DNA of 64,000 nucleotides from Cubamyces lactineus (taxonomy: Eukaryota > Basidiomycota > Agaricomycetes > Polyporales > Polyporaceae). Location: assembly GCA_022376465.1 (NCBI GenBank), contig JACDTU010000011.1, positions 124,001-188,000 of the forward strand. Direction: 5' to 3'. This document shows positions 1-11,703 of this stretch, piece by piece; position 1 is the stretch's first letter, and the number at the start of each line of letters is the position of its first letter. The notes beneath the pieces are model-generated. The model was given only the letters and a program-made list of their open reading frames with translations, had not been told where the DNA came from and did not search any database. Made by a program: the position numbers and the translations under genes.

Positions 1-1774
1 AGTGGCAGTACCCGCACTTGTACTCCCGCTGGCAACCTCCGTCGTCCGCGCTGCATCCGCTGAGCCGCCCGCGGCGGACTCGTGTTGTTGATGTTGATGC
101 TGCTGCTGCTTCGTGCGCTTGCGGGAGCTGCCCCTGGGCGTTTTGCCTGGGCCGCGACGCTTGGGCTGCTGCTCGTACGTGCACGGGTGGTTGCGCTTCC
201 TGCAGTTGGCGCAGGAGGGTTTCTGGCCGTCGCAGCGCAGTTTCCGGGCTGTCGTGCCGAACGAGACGGGGAGCGAAAAGGCAACGACGTCAGCCCCAGC
301 CGCACCGAGCGGGAATTGAATGTGGAATAAAGGTGAGAGTGGGTCTAGACGACAGACTGACGGCCGTGACGAGCTGGGAAGGCCTGCTTACCTCGGCAGA
401 AGTGACAGGCAATCAGCGTCTTCTTCGACTTTGGCGCTTGCGTTGCATGCTCCGAGCTCGAAGACGTCGTGCTTTCTGCTTGCGGCTCTGTCCGTCCACG
501 CCGTCGTCGTTTCCCCGACGCCCCCCTCGCAGCTTCCACCGCCACCGCCTCATCCACCGCGTCAAACGGCGTCCTCTCCCCCGACCCTCCCCCCGCCGCC
601 TCCTCCACGCTCTCCATCGGGGATGGCTCTGCGGGTGTCCCAGCAGGCATAGACTCGGGCGCAGGGGCCCCCGGGACAGGCACCGGCTCTACAGCGGGGG
701 GCAAGATCGTCGCCCTCAGCGGCGAAAGAGTGGTCACGGAATATGCCGTTGATCCAACCACGACAGGATAATTGTCCGCCGTCGATGATGCTGGACTTCC
801 CCGCCCACTTTCGGACGGCCGTCTCGAAGAAGGTCCTGCTTCGGGAGGTCGCCGTGCACTTGCTGCAGGCCGGGCGGCCCGTACGCTCGCCTCGCTCCCC
901 TCGGCAAGGAACCCCGTTGTTGACGTCGCGCTAGCGCTGCGGCCCACGTCTGCTCGGTTCGGTTTCAGTCTCTCCCATTCAGACCGTCGGAAATTTGTTG
1001 CTCACCTCGCTCGCTATCGCTTGCATCTCTTCGACGGCGAGTTGCAGAAGCAGACACCGCTTCTGGGAGAAGCGTTACCTGCGTCTTCCTTGGCCTCGCC
1101 TTGCGCTTGCGTCCGCTCGATTCTGGCTCGTCCGGAACAGGCAGTCGAGACGGTCCAGCAACAGGTGGAGATGGAGGGGAAACTGAGAAAGAGATCGACT
1201 GCGGAGGAGCTCGAGGAGCGGGGGCAAGGGCGCTCCTATCCGGACTGCCTAGTCTGGCAGCTGCCGAGGGCAATCCAGCAGCGCTCTCTGGACTCCAGGA
1301 TATTGGTCGAAGTTGCGGGCCTGGCGTGGACAGTGTACGTGCTGGCGATAGCGATGACGTGGTCGCGTAGAAAGCAGGATCCGTGGGTAGGACTCGCTGG
1401 GGTTGGATTGGCGGTAGCGGGAGCGCGGGCACGGCGCCAACGCTCGACGCTTCTCCCGTCCTGCGCAAAATTGGAGATACGCTATGTCGTCCGCTGCTCG
1501 ATGGTCCGACACCACGAACGTCCTCGAGAACGTCCCGAGGCAAGCTGAACGAGGGGAGTTGCTGCTCCGTCTCCGGCGCAGGAAGGACTGGGCCAGGTCC
1601 GGCCCGCAAGCGAGCTGCACTACCTGCGTCCCTCCCGTGCGACAGAATCTCTTGCGCATCCTCTCGATTTGGGCTGTCTGAAGGCTCTGACGGGCCTGAC
1701 ACCATCAACCGATGGAGGCTCGCCGGAAGCGAACTGTGCCGTTGTTGTGGCTGGCCACGCCCGCGACGCTCCAT
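1..1774 (-). CDS. Zn2Cys6 fungal transcription factor, internal zinc cluster, C-terminus off window
   Basis: Predicted nuclear DNA-binding regulator; targets unknown. Three exons can be joined on the minus strand: 1774..1006, 949..392 and 248..<1, with GT-AG introns 1005..950 (56 nt) and 391..249 (143 nt). The second join rebuilds a binuclear zinc cluster, ACHFCRARKLRCDG followed by SCANCRKRNHPC, spacing C-x2-C-x6-C-x6-C-x2-C-x6-C. A basic stretch follows (QPKRRGPGKTPRG, SSRKRTKQQQ). About 440 residues precede the cluster and are low complexity, rich in Pro, Ser and Ala. An internal rather than N-terminal cluster is seen in some basidiomycete members. The start is the first ATG of the long frame at 1774; an upstream exon cannot be excluded. 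The gene runs off the left edge, so any fungal-specific TF domain is unseen. Family call firm; 5' end moderate. Confidence 0.82.
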
Positions 1775-3426
1775 GCCGGTGTAACGTGGACCTTGCTCAG
1801 TGACTTTCCGCGGCTAATAACGATAGCTCCAGATGACGCGCAACGCAGCAGCAGTGAAGATGGCGGTGGTAGATGACGAGCCCATATGCCGCAGGCGCGT
1901 GTATCGCGGCGGGGGAGTCGATGGCAAGGAGATCTTTGGGAGAAAACGGCCGGGTGAGTTTGTCTGTTCAAAAACCGAAAACGAGGGACAGGAGGTACAG
2001 CCCCGTTATTGGGGCGCCGCCGTCTCTACCCTGCTGAAAAGATCGACCCGAGAGAGTTTGCTTCCGCTACAGAGGCCAGGGGGCGGGCGGGCGCAAATCG
2101 TCAGCCCTCGAACGACGCGCCGGGAGAGAGCCGAGGTGCATAGCAGGCTTTGCAGATCGCGGTACGGCAAGCGCTGGATGAACGGGGATGCGGTCAAGAA
2201 ACGATCGATGTCAGCCACTCCGACACCGAGACTCAGGTAGCCCCGCCCATGGCGCGCGGTTGTTATTGCGACGCCGCCGCGCGGCGGTGGCCCATACTGA
2301 CTACACCGTGCACTAGTCTAGATGCTATCTAACGGCTCGGCAGCCCGTGCGCTGTCGTCATTGTGCGTGCACGAGCGCGGCGGGGTGGAGAGGGAACGGT
2401 TGTCATCACGCTCGAGAGGGACGCTGATTTGGTCGGGGTGGAAATTCACCACAGCGCGATGATCTGCCCATCGGTTTAGCTGTTGCGCTGTAGAACGAGT
2501 CACGGTCACACTATCCAGCCGAAACACGATCGACGTTACGGTGACAGGCAATATACTTGGCCCCTAGGGCTCGCTGCTGCAAAAGTCGCGTCCGCCCCGC
2601 GGTGCTGGTAACATGGGCCGCTGCGCCCGCACGCGAGCGCAGGGCGCGGAGCTCCAAGCCTCCTGTGTGTGTTTGCGCCGCCGCCGTCGGTGGCAGAATA
2701 TGGGAAACCCGGACCGCGTTGCGTCACCCGCCCCTGGCGCGGGCCCGGGGCTCTCTCGCACGCGCTTTTTGGCCTGCCGCGCCAATCTGGGTTACGGCGG
2801 TGGCGCATTTTGGGTAGAAACACCCTCCGCCACATGGTCGCTGTCACCGGCGTGCGTTCCGATAGGCTCGATCAGGTGGCCCGGGTCCTAAACTTTTGGG
2901 GGGACATCGCCCGGTTTGCTCAGAACGCTATCTCGATCTGGATCGTGGGAGCCGCCGCCTGCAAACAGACGCCCAGCGCTGATATCGGGGGCGCCGGCCG
3001 CGAGTGCGTGTCTGCTCCGCCCGCCCGTGTCTGTGCTTCGCGTCGCTTGGGCAGGGCGCCGCATCGTTGTTTGGCGTGAACGACCCTTCGGGACCGCCTG
3101 TGCATTGTGCGCGGTCTTGGGACATGAAACAGCCGCAGCTGGGGTGGCTCGTTCCGTTCGCAAATTGACTTCAGAACGCAGCGAGATCGCGGGTCCCGCC
3201 GCCAGATCTCGGGCTCCCGCCGAAAGCAGTGCAGTGCGCGTATATGTTCCACGAATGGCAAGCGTCACAGCTCACGTGCAGCGTGTCACAGCCAATGATG
3301 ACTCGTCCGTTTCGAGCGATCGACTCAGAGCTGGAGTCAGGCGCCTCTTCTGCTACTGCTGTACCGTGACGCGCCTGTCTGCTGCTATCTGCATCTGAGG
3401 AGGTTCAGCGCGTCGACGTCGCCACT
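1775..3426. other. Divergent intergenic region between transcription factor and ILV3
   Basis: About 1.65 kb, GC-rich. I see no ORF with family resemblance on either strand; the reading frames look random. It presumably holds the divergent promoters of the Zn2Cys6 gene and ILV3. No tRNA, TATA box or repeat was recognised. Confidence 0.5.
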
Positions 3427-5922
3427 ATGCACTCCTGGTCCTCGACATTGCCCGCACGCGTCGTGCTCAAGCGCAGCCCGCGAAGACTGTTCGCGACTTC
3501 TGCATCGGCATGCAGCGAGAAGCCCATCATGAACCGGTACAGCCGGACGGTCACGAAGCCCAAGACACAGGGAGCGAGTCAGGCCATGCTGTACGACACG
3601 GATGGAATTCGTAACGATGATGATTTCGACAAGGCGATGGTTGGAGTCGCGAGTGTATGGTGAGTGACACGTCTATTGCTCGTGTCGGACGCGTGATTGA
3701 CCAGCCTCCGACGAAGGTATGAGGGAAACCCGTGAGTACACTCCTGGTATCATTGTGTATCCCATTTACACTAGGTGCAGATGTAACAAGCACCTGCTCG
3801 GCCTCGGACAACACGTCAAAAAGTCCCTCATTGATGCAGGTATCATCGGCTACCAGTTTGGTACCGTCGGTGTCAGGTGCGCTTGTCCGTTCATCATTGC
3901 ATACTGTGACGCCCCCCTCACTTCGCTCCGCACATGGTACACAGTGATGGAATCAGTATGGGAACGAAAGCAATGTCCTACTCTCTCCAGTCTCGCGACC
4001 TTATTGCGGATTCCGTCGAAACCGCTGCCGGCGGCCACTGGCTGGACGGATTGGTCGTTATTCCTGGATGCGACAAGAACATGCCCGGTGTTCTCATGGC
4101 CCGTGAGTCCAGCTGCACATACGCTGTATATCCTGTATGATTTGACCTATTGCTTAGTGGGAAGGCTGAACAGGCCTGGTATCATGGTCTACGGAGGCAC
4201 CATCCGTCCTGGCTCATGTGAGGGTGCGCCCCAGCTTGATATCGTCTCTGCGTTCCAGTCGTATGGCAAGTACCTGCAGGACGGCAAGACGGAGGCTGCT
4301 GAGCGGGAACGGTACAACACTATCCGGCATGCATGCCCCGGGCCGGGTGCTTGCGGTGGAGTGTGTTACGCATTCTTCGTCCATCTATGATGAACTCGCT
4401 GACAACGGCGTAATCGCCAGATGTACACAGCGAACACCATGGCGAGTGCTGCGGAGGCAATGGGTATGACACTGCCCGGATCTTCCTCGTTCCCTGCGGA
4501 GTACCCGGAGAAGATCAAGGAGTGCGAGTCGATCGGTTCGGCTATGTACCATCTCCTCGAGAAGAACATCAGGCCCCGAGATATCATGACGCGCTCGGCC
4601 TTTGAGAACGCAATAGTCAGTTCATCTGACATGTTGTTGACCACTGTTAATTCTCCTTCAGGTCCTCACGATGATCCTTGGCGGGTCAACGAACGCCGTC
4701 CTCCACCTAATCGCTGTCGCCCATTCAGTCGGGATCAACCTGACAATCGATGACTTCCAAGCCGTCTCCGACCGCGTGCCCTTCATTGCGGACCTCAAGC
4801 CCAGCGGTAAATACGTCATGGAAGACGTTTATAAGCTCGGCGGTATTCCCAGTATGGCAGCTTCTATCTCCTCAATCTGGGTGGACGTGATCATTAATTA
4901 TCTGCGTGACCGTGACAGAGATCCTGGCGTATCTGCTCAAGAACAACCTGATCGACGGGAACAATTTGACTGTCACCGGCCGTACCCTCGGCGAGAATCT
5001 CGAGCGATGGACGCACGAACATGGGGAACTTGAGTTCACCCGACAAGATGTCATTCGTCCCCTGGAGAAGCCGATTAAAGAGACAGGCCACTTGCGGTGC
5101 GTAATCATGTCCTTGTTTCATTGACGCGGTCGATTGCTCATGCGCGGTGCATCGTATATAGCATTCTGCGAGGCAACCTTGCGCCTGGCGGAGCTGTCGC
5201 AAAGATCACTGGAAAAGAAGGCCTGCGCTTCACAGGCAAAGCCCGTGCGTTCGACTCGGAAGACGAGTTCGTCGCTGCCGTAGAGAGCGGTTCGATCAAG
5301 AAGGGCGAAAAGACCGTCGTTATCCTCCGCTACCTCGGTCCGAAGGGTGGTCCCGGTGCGTTCACTTTGCTTCACAAATTGCGCCGGGAGCTATCTTTCC
5401 CCGCGGCGATCCCCCGTGAATTTCGTGCCACTGAACAGACATCCCCCCCCCCCTTTCTGTCACCTGTAGGCATGCCTGAGATGCTCAAGCCCACCAGTTT
5501 GATCATGGGCGCTGGCCTTGGCCACGACGTTGCATGTCTCACGGACGGCCGATTCAGCGGCGGGTAAGTCATCCCTTTGGCTACCTTCTCTACCTACTTC
5601 TCACCACCGTTTCTATTCCCCTATATCCGCCGTCACGTTTCCTCCGTTGAATGACGGGACGCCGCATAGATCGCACGGTTTCTGCATTGGGCACGTTGTC
5701 CCTGAAGCGCAAGTCGGGGGTCCGATCGCCCTCGTCCGCGACGGGGACGTAATCTCCGTGGACGCCGTGAAGAACACGATCGAGCTGCAAGTGCCGGCCG
5801 ACGAGCTCGAGCGGCGGCGCGCCGCTTGGACTCCGCCCCCGCTCAAGGTGTCGCAAGGCACGCTTTACAAATACACCAAGCTCGTCGAGGACGCGAGCAG
5901 GGGTTGCATCACCGATGCCTAA
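3427..5922 (+). CDS. ILV3: Dihydroxyacid dehydratase, mitochondrial (EC 4.2.1.9)
   Basis: Third enzyme of valine/isoleucine synthesis, dehydrating dihydroxyacids to 2-keto acids with an Fe-S cluster. The N-terminus [20 protein letters not shown] looks like a mitochondrial presequence. Exons: 3427..3659, 3717..3731, 3781..3876, 3945..4102, 4158..4360, 4421..4615, 4662..about 4856, 4921..5096, 5162..5355, 5470..5563, 5670..5922; about 603 aa. Cluster cysteines lie in [18 protein letters not shown] and GACGGMYTAN. The family signature CDKNMPG and the C-terminal signature [16 protein letters not shown] are intact. Exon 2 is a 15 nt micro-exon. The exon 7/8 junction is ambiguous: either a GC donor near 4857-4860 or a GT donor at 4881 giving a 40 nt intron and eight extra residues. 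The other junctions fit GT-AG and phase. Function is firm. Confidence 0.95.
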
Positions 5923-7242
5923 GCCTCAAGGCACTGAAATTTGACCCCTCCTCGGTACCGAGTAGGTTGAAGAGGGCGGGGGCGTCGGTGCCGAATACGG
6001 ACTCCACATGCGAGGATCGTCGTCGGCTGCTGCTGCTACTGCCCTGGCGTGGCATAGCCTCAACGCAGCCGGGAGAACCAAAGTATACTACTCAGGGGGA
6101 GGTATCTAATTCGAGGCAATCGTCTGCCCGATCTGGACGTCGTTATAGGAGGCGCAAGGAGCAGGAGCAGGAGAGCCTCAGGGACGATTATACAATCGAC
6201 TTTCTGGAACTTCGGATTCCATTGTACCCCGATCCGTGGTCGGCTTCGGAATGGAGGGAAAACCGCAAAAGAGCTTGTCGGGTCCGGCGCACATGGCGGT
6301 CGCGGCGGAAGGGATTTCACGGGGCTGATGTATGCCTCCGCGAGTCTCTTTTTTCGTCCGCGAGATAGGTCGCGTGTGCATACGGTGCGTCGTGATAATT
6401 AACAGGTACGAAATGCGTGCCCCTGGTAGGCCTCTGGACGCCGTCATGGCTAACCGCGGATAATCCGCATTTGGACACGGTCGCGTGCTGCCAGGAGGCA
6501 TCCGCTACCCATTACCGCCGTTGTCCACGGAAGTAAGTGTGTGGCAGGGGTAGTCTTCACTGCCCAAAAGTCCATCCTAGAGATGGACGTCCGTTGCATT
6601 CAGTACGTCAGACGAGGATGCGCAAATGCCGTATCTATGTCCTTCTGGTACGGCAGGCAACGGTTCGCCGGACGGATTATGTAGACTGTTGAGCGACTCA
6701 TGGTCTAGCACGCTCTATATCCCGGCACTCGCTATGACGTTTCGAGTCTGAATGGCCCTCTCCAACGTGCAAGTACTACATCGCATCCTGTGAGCTCGCT
6801 TGGCCACTTCGTCTGTATTTTAGCGCTGGCGCGGTTCTTGCTTGGTGCCACGAGGCTGTGCTGTGCAGGTGCACGGTATGTAGCCTCGTGTCATTGACGG
6901 TACCACTTGCACCACGAGGTTTATTGAGAATGACGCTGGGATTACAAACACACTGTGCTTCACGATTCAATCGTCAAGAGACGAGCCCATAGGCAAGCTA
7001 TTCACACCATTACTTCGAACTAAAGGTTTGCACCAGCAGTAATGTTGCATCATTGACACGAAGGCTGACTCGTCGGATGTGTCCTTGAAGCAGGCTGTGT
7101 ATTCAATCCTACCATTGCCGCTGGTCAAATCTGTGTCTCCTTGAAAACTGTCCTACTGACCGCTGAGCCATAACATTCTATGTGCGCCGAACCTGGTCAT
7201 TCATCAGCATACTCCGCGTCGCTCACTACGCATCATCAGATT
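5923..7242. other. Intergenic, ILV3 3' flank to HET gene
   Basis: About 1.3 kb. Reading frames here are short and show no recognisable family. Only ILV3 3' UTR and the HET-gene upstream region are expected. No repeats or RNA genes recognised. Confidence 0.45.
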
Positions 7243-9018
7243 ATGTGGCTTCTCCGCACGGACAACTTCGTTTTGTCTCAGGTCAACGATCCTGAGAACG
7301 TTCCGTATGCCATTCTATCCCACGTATGGGACCTCGAAGGCGAACAGTCATTTCAGGATATACAGAGGATCCACGAAGAAGAAGGGCGTCGTCACGGCGG
7401 TGACGAGGACGCATACAGCGAGGCTGTTCGGCACAGGATCTCACCCAAGGTCCGCAACTTCTGTGATGCTGCGAGGAGGGACGAATTCGCCTTCGGCTGG
7501 ATCGACACTTGCTGCATCGACAAGCAAAGCAGCGCCGAGCTTTCGGAAGCTATCAACTCTATGTACGCGTGGTACGCGCTAGCGGAGATCTGCTACGCCT
7601 ACCTGCACGATGTACCGGACGATGAAGATCCTCTGTCACCTTACTCGACGTTCTTGGGCAGCGCTTGGTTCACCCGAGGCTGGACCTTGCAGGAACTCAT
7701 CGCCCCTAAGAATGTGGTGTTTCTTTCGGAACATTGGACCTTCCTGGGAACAAAGAACACACTTGCCGACTCTATAACGACTATCACGAGAGTCAGTGCG
7801 GGCGTTCTGAACCACTCCGTCTCGTTGGACAGCGTCCCAGTTGCCATCAGAATGAGCTGGGCTTCCAAGCGTGTCACTACAAGGCTGGAAGACGAGGCTT
7901 ACTCTCTCATGGGCATTTTCGGCGTCCATATGCCTACGCTCTATGGGGAGGGTAGTAACGCGTTTGCACGTCTCCAGGAAGAGATTCTGAAACGCATTCC
8001 GGATCAGAGCTTGTTCGTATGGGGCTCTCAGCTTCGGGACTATACTGCTCTGTTTTCAGGCCCTTCTTTGTCCACGAATGCATCGCGCCTCGGCCGGGAA
8101 GATGTAGAGTATCCACTGTTGGCGCGCTCCCCTTCCGAGTTCACCGACAGTCTATCCCTCGATTTGGTATCCATGCAGGAACTCTCGACGACTCTCGGTC
8201 TCCGGAACATACCCATACCCGAATACTCATTCACGGCATATGGAATACGAGCACGCCTTCCGCTCGCTCGTGTTGGCAGGGCTGAGAGCAGCGACTTGTA
8301 CTTGGCCGTCCTTGCTTGCAGGCACCGGTCAACGGGCTCTTACCTCGCCCTCATCCTCAGGGACCGAGGTGGCGGGATGCGCTACGACGTCGGAGCTCGA
8401 GCAGGGCCGCACCGGAGCTTCTCTCGGATCGTTTTGTTCCGCCCTGTCCTTCACCAACGTCACATCGACCAAGTTACGGTTGAAGAGGTGTATCTCACGC
8501 GGTTTGCACGGAAGCCCGGTCGATTAGTGTCCCTCCTAGAGCCCGCTTCGGCTGAGAAGATCAAGGTAGTCCTCCCGGCGTGGATGCGGCAGAGACTTCG
8601 ATCGCACCAGTATGTCCTGGAGGGTGGTAACAACGAGAAGTCTCTCTCCCCGACGGACGAGTGCTGGCAGATCGTCTTTTCGCGCGCCAACGCCGACCCT
8701 GGGCTCGAACACATCACCATCTATATCAGGAGAGACGTGGGCTGTCAACGAGTGCTCGCGGCCGACGTGTTCTTCCATGACGGGCCTTCCCCCGCGCCGC
8801 ATCCATGTACTGGTAACCATGTAGCAGGGTGGCCCGGGCCTTGTGGTCAATTCCGGGACCAAGCTGGAAGATACACGCTCACGCTCAGCTTCAAAATGCT
8901 TCCAGGAGAGCACAAGGTGGTGCTAGGGCATATACCTCTTATGCTGGTTGCGGTTGACTTGACGCAGCTCGTACGGCAAGTCTCGGTACCACCGGGGGCG
9001 CTCAAGCACTGTCAATGA
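7243..9018 (+). CDS. HET-domain protein (heterokaryon incompatibility type)
   Basis: Intronless 591 aa protein. I chose the ATG at 7243 because HET proteins usually open with M-x-L-L (here MWLLRTDNFVLSQ); the frame is open to an earlier ATG at 7180. The HET domain (PF06985) occupies roughly residues 25-160, with YAILSHVWDLEGEQSFQDI, the core FGWIDTCCIDKQSSAELSEA, the block CYAYLHDV and WFTRGWTLQELIAPKNVVF. The following part (SVPVAIRMSWASKRVTTR, DEAYSLMGIFGVHMPTLYGE) matches the region after HET in HET-E/HET-D-like proteins. No NACHT or WD40 repeats follow, so it is the short form. Family members trigger cell death on non-self fusion in ascomycetes; their role in basidiomycetes is unproven. 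Confidence 0.92.
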   Translation: MWLLRTDNFVLSQVNDPENVPYAILSHVWDLEGEQSFQDIQRIHEEEGRRHGGDEDAYSEAVRHRISPKVRNFCDAARRDEFAFGWIDTCCIDKQSSAELSEAINSMYAWYALAEICYAYLHDVPDDEDPLSPYSTFLGSAWFTRGWTLQELIAPKNVVFLSEHWTFLGTKNTLADSITTITRVSAGVLNHSVSLDSVPVAIRMSWASKRVTTRLEDEAYSLMGIFGVHMPTLYGEGSNAFARLQEEILKRIPDQSLFVWGSQLRDYTALFSGPSLSTNASRLGREDVEYPLLARSPSEFTDSLSLDLVSMQELSTTLGLRNIPIPEYSFTAYGIRARLPLARVGRAESSDLYLAVLACRHRSTGSYLALILRDRGGGMRYDVGARAGPHRSFSRIVLFRPVLHQRHIDQVTVEEVYLTRFARKPGRLVSLLEPASAEKIKVVLPAWMRQRLRSHQYVLEGGNNEKSLSPTDECWQIVFSRANADPGLEHITIYIRRDVGCQRVLAADVFFHDGPSPAPHPCTGNHVAGWPGPCGQFRDQAGRYTLTLSFKMLPGEHKVVLGHIPLMLVAVDLTQLVRQVSVPPGALKHCQ

Positions 9019-9320
9019 TCATCGACGGTACGAGTGTGAACTTGTGATACGGACTCCACTTCAGTATAGCTCGTTTGCTTATCTTCTCTTCTAGAATAGC
9101 CACTATCACGAAACCGCACTCACCGTGTCCTACGGGATCTTCTGCACTTCAATTACTCCAGGCGACATAGGCTTTAGTAGGATCTACTTCCTGACGAAGC
9201 AGTATTACAATTACGCTCGTGAATATGTTTACATTCAATCTACACGGCCGAAGTAACGTTGTATGACGACGGAAAACATGCCAACCTGCATTGAGCATCG
9301 TATACACGCACCAAACTGTA
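9019..9320. other. Short intergenic gap between convergent genes
   Basis: 302 bp holding the 3' flanks of the HET gene and of the minus-strand orphan gene. Nothing else recognised. Confidence 0.4.
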
Positions 9321-10502
9321 CTAGGGTGAGTGATCTCTTCCTGTTGTCGTAGCTTGTGCAGCAGTACCAGAGTCCCAAAGTTCTTTCCATACCTGCCCGC
9401 TACGCGTACATGCCTCGCCGACCTTTCGCCAAATGTCCAGGAGGTCAGACATGCGCGGGAGTGGAAGCAGAGCCTCAGGGGCGGCAGGCAGCTGCACCGC
9501 GAGACCGGCCCGGAGGGAGCCCAGCGCAATGGAGGACTGGTCAGAAATTGCAGCCAGTAGCAGCTTGGGCAAGCCATGGGCGTCGGCTGCTGAGTGGCGA
9601 GGGTCGGTCCCGTCAGGCAGAGATACATCTGACCCCGAATCGTCTTCACTCTCCAAAGACTGTCGACGTTCTAAGTGGTCTTCCTCACCGAGCGACAACA
9701 GACGTGTGCTGCTCTGTCCCGGAAACAACACAGATTCGGCGTCTCCGGGATCCGTGTGGGTGAGAAGCCGGAGGGCTGGGTCGTCGAGGTCGATACCGAG
9801 TAGAGATGAGAAGAAGGAGAGCAAAGGGATGTGAACACGAGGATGAGGCGCTTCCCCCTGTGCGGACGTGGGTATCAAAGACGACACCGTGCTGATCGTT
9901 CTGACCCTCGATCCCGTCCGGGAGCGGCGCCGGTACCTGGCATGCGAGCGATGGTGGGTACCAGGTGCATCAAAGTAGTACGGAGACGAGAGTGGAAAGC
10001 GGCGTGCGCTGCTGGGGTCTGGACCGCTTGATGGCTCGAAATCCGCTAGACCCACGCGTACGACCTCGCCTTCGAGTGCCCAGGATTCATCTGACTCCGA
10101 TATTTCTGCGACCGGATCGCTTTCCGCGTCCCAGAGTTCGACTTCAATATCCGTGGCCTCTTCCGACGGAGTCGCCACGCCCTCGTATCGGAAGGATATA
10201 TCAGAAGGAGTGTACGCAATGCCGCTAGTCGACCCGCGCCGACCTCCGGAAGAGCCATTCCACGCCCTCGACATCGGCCGCGAGTCAGAAGGACATGAGA
10301 AGTCGAAGTCCGTCGGTGCAGATGTTACGGAGGCGCCAGGACTAGATGGGGTTGAAGCTGGACTTGGGAATATGTATATGGAGGTTTCGGGTAGCGGTGC
10401 GTCCTCAACATGTTCCCGTCCGATCAGATTTTGATCATAATTTGGAGAAGATGTCGCGCGAGAAGATGAGTGTGATCGTCGTGGCACATAGTAGGTGGAC
10501 AT
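9321..10502 (-). CDS. Hypothetical Ser-rich protein
   Basis: I do not recognise this family. The open frame continues upstream to 10682, but I prefer the ATG at 10502 (MSTYYVPRRSHSSSRATSS), giving 393 aa in one exon. The N-terminal half is rich in Ser, Pro and acidic residues (low-complexity, probably disordered). A short basic patch HARYRRRSRTGSRVR follows, then a more ordered, Leu-rich C-terminal half (HIPLLSFFSSLLGIDLDDP, then GLPKLLLAAISDQSS and the PRMSDLLDIWRKVGEACTRS tail). The length of the frame and its composition support a real gene. It is convergent with the HET gene. No signal peptide is evident at the chosen start. Confidence 0.6.
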   Translation of the reverse strand: MSTYYVPRRSHSSSRATSSPNYDQNLIGREHVEDAPLPETSIYIFPSPASTPSSPGASVTSAPTDFDFSCPSDSRPMSRAWNGSSGGRRGSTSGIAYTPSDISFRYEGVATPSEEATDIEVELWDAESDPVAEISESDESWALEGEVVRVGLADFEPSSGPDPSSARRFPLSSPYYFDAPGTHHRSHARYRRRSRTGSRVRTISTVSSLIPTSAQGEAPHPRVHIPLLSFFSSLLGIDLDDPALRLLTHTDPGDAESVLFPGQSSTRLLSLGEEDHLERRQSLESEDDSGSDVSLPDGTDPRHSAADAHGLPKLLLAAISDQSSIALGSLRAGLAVQLPAAPEALLPLPRMSDLLDIWRKVGEACTRSGQVWKELWDSGTAAQATTTGRDHSP

Positions 10503-11153
10503 GAGAGGTCGTGATAGGGAAGGGTAAGAGGTAGTAGCTCTGGAGATCTGGAGAAGGAGGATAGGGGGGCGTAGAGCTGCTCTTATCTTGAGAGCCAGAG
10601 CATGAGGCGCGACATGACAGGTCGATGTCGCGCAGAAGGTAGCCGAGAACGGTCTGAGTGCTGAAAGATGGCTCTCGACCAAGTTGGACCCACCTAGTCT
10701 GGATGCTCGGGAGACGCAGCTGCAGCGCTTGGATCTCTCACTGGCAAAGCCCGAGAATTGGAGGAGAGCGCAGGAACAGAATCCTGCTTCGAGATTCCCG
10801 AGAGTCGATTATAATAGCACACGTAGAGAGGGTAAAAGCAGGTATAATATAAAAGTAGACGAAGCGCCCCTCCAAGGCGTTGAGGTTGTGGTGGTCAGGA
10901 GCAACTTGCGGACACGACGCTGAATGTTGAGTGTTGTGAGCACCGGTCCTGAGTTGGCGCCGGGATTACCGGCATGGGGCTCAACGACATACGAATAGTG
11001 CACGCAATTATTCCCCTTCATGCGGTTGCTACATATCTTTGTTTACTGGGCTGCTAAGCTGTGATGGGTTTGAGCAAGCTAGCTGGTTCAGGAATCTGAA
11101 CATAAGTGCTGTTACTGCTGTAGCGCCAGTCTTCGCCATTGCTAACCCTAGAC
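10503..11153. other. Intergenic, upstream of the accessory block
   Basis: About 650 bp with no recognisable gene. It contains the 5' flank of the Ser-rich orphan and runs into the repeat array at the left edge of the putative mobile block. Confidence 0.4.
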
Positions 11154-11282
11154 GGTTAAGAAACTCACTTTACATCGCACTTATTACTCACTTTGCGCGC
11201 TTACGCTGGCTGAAGCGCGCGTACGCTCACTTTGCGTGGCAAAGCGAGATTTCTCGCTTCGTTTCACTTCACTTTGCGTAGG
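11154..11282 (+). repeat. Left subterminal CACTTTGCG array of the putative large mobile element
   Basis: Begins with GGTTAAG. Contains three exact CACTTTGCG copies (11189-11197, 11228-11236, 11270-11278) plus diverged CTCACTTTA and CACTTATTACT variants. The same core lies in inverted orientation (CGCAAAG) at 26161-26300 and again near 27165-27230. Inverted short-motif arrays at element ends are typical of transposase-binding subterminal repeats. Boundaries are inferred. Confidence 0.5.
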
Positions 11283-11703
11283 TCAACGTCTACCATCGCA
11301 CTCGCTTTGTAGCACGTCGAGCTCCCCCAATGCCCTTCATGCTCGCGAACGCGATGCCCTCGCAGCTATAGTGAGGTATGCAGATGTTTTAGTGATGGTA
11401 TAAGCATAAACATCCCACAGCGCGACCTAGCTCTTGCTGTACGCTGACTCCGAAGTTGCATTTACTGCGGTTCACTTTGCCCATAGACACAGTCTTCAAT
11501 ACATTTTATACGTTTACGTTCTCGATACGAGAGTGCCATGAGCCTGAGTGTACACCAGAAACATTCGAGATTACGACTCCGTCACCAGTGCTCATCTATT
11601 CAGCTTGAGTTCTCGCCAGGAATTACCCAGGCGACTTCAGGTGACAAACAAGGGACCGCGATTGGAGATTCATGGTCCGCTCCTTCATGGTCAATCTAAC
11701 ATT

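Noticed and set aside
18..752. Plus-strand 244 aa frame
   Set aside because: Arg/Pro/Ser-rich shadow antisense to the Zn2Cys6 gene, without family motifs.
965..1774. Minus-strand 269 aa frame as a separate gene
   Set aside because: A 56 nt GT-AG intron joins it in phase to the next exon of the Zn2Cys6 gene.
2916..3398. 160 aa frame upstream of ILV3
   Set aside because: No homology-like motifs, overlapped by equally long frames on the other strand; taken as GC-driven noise.
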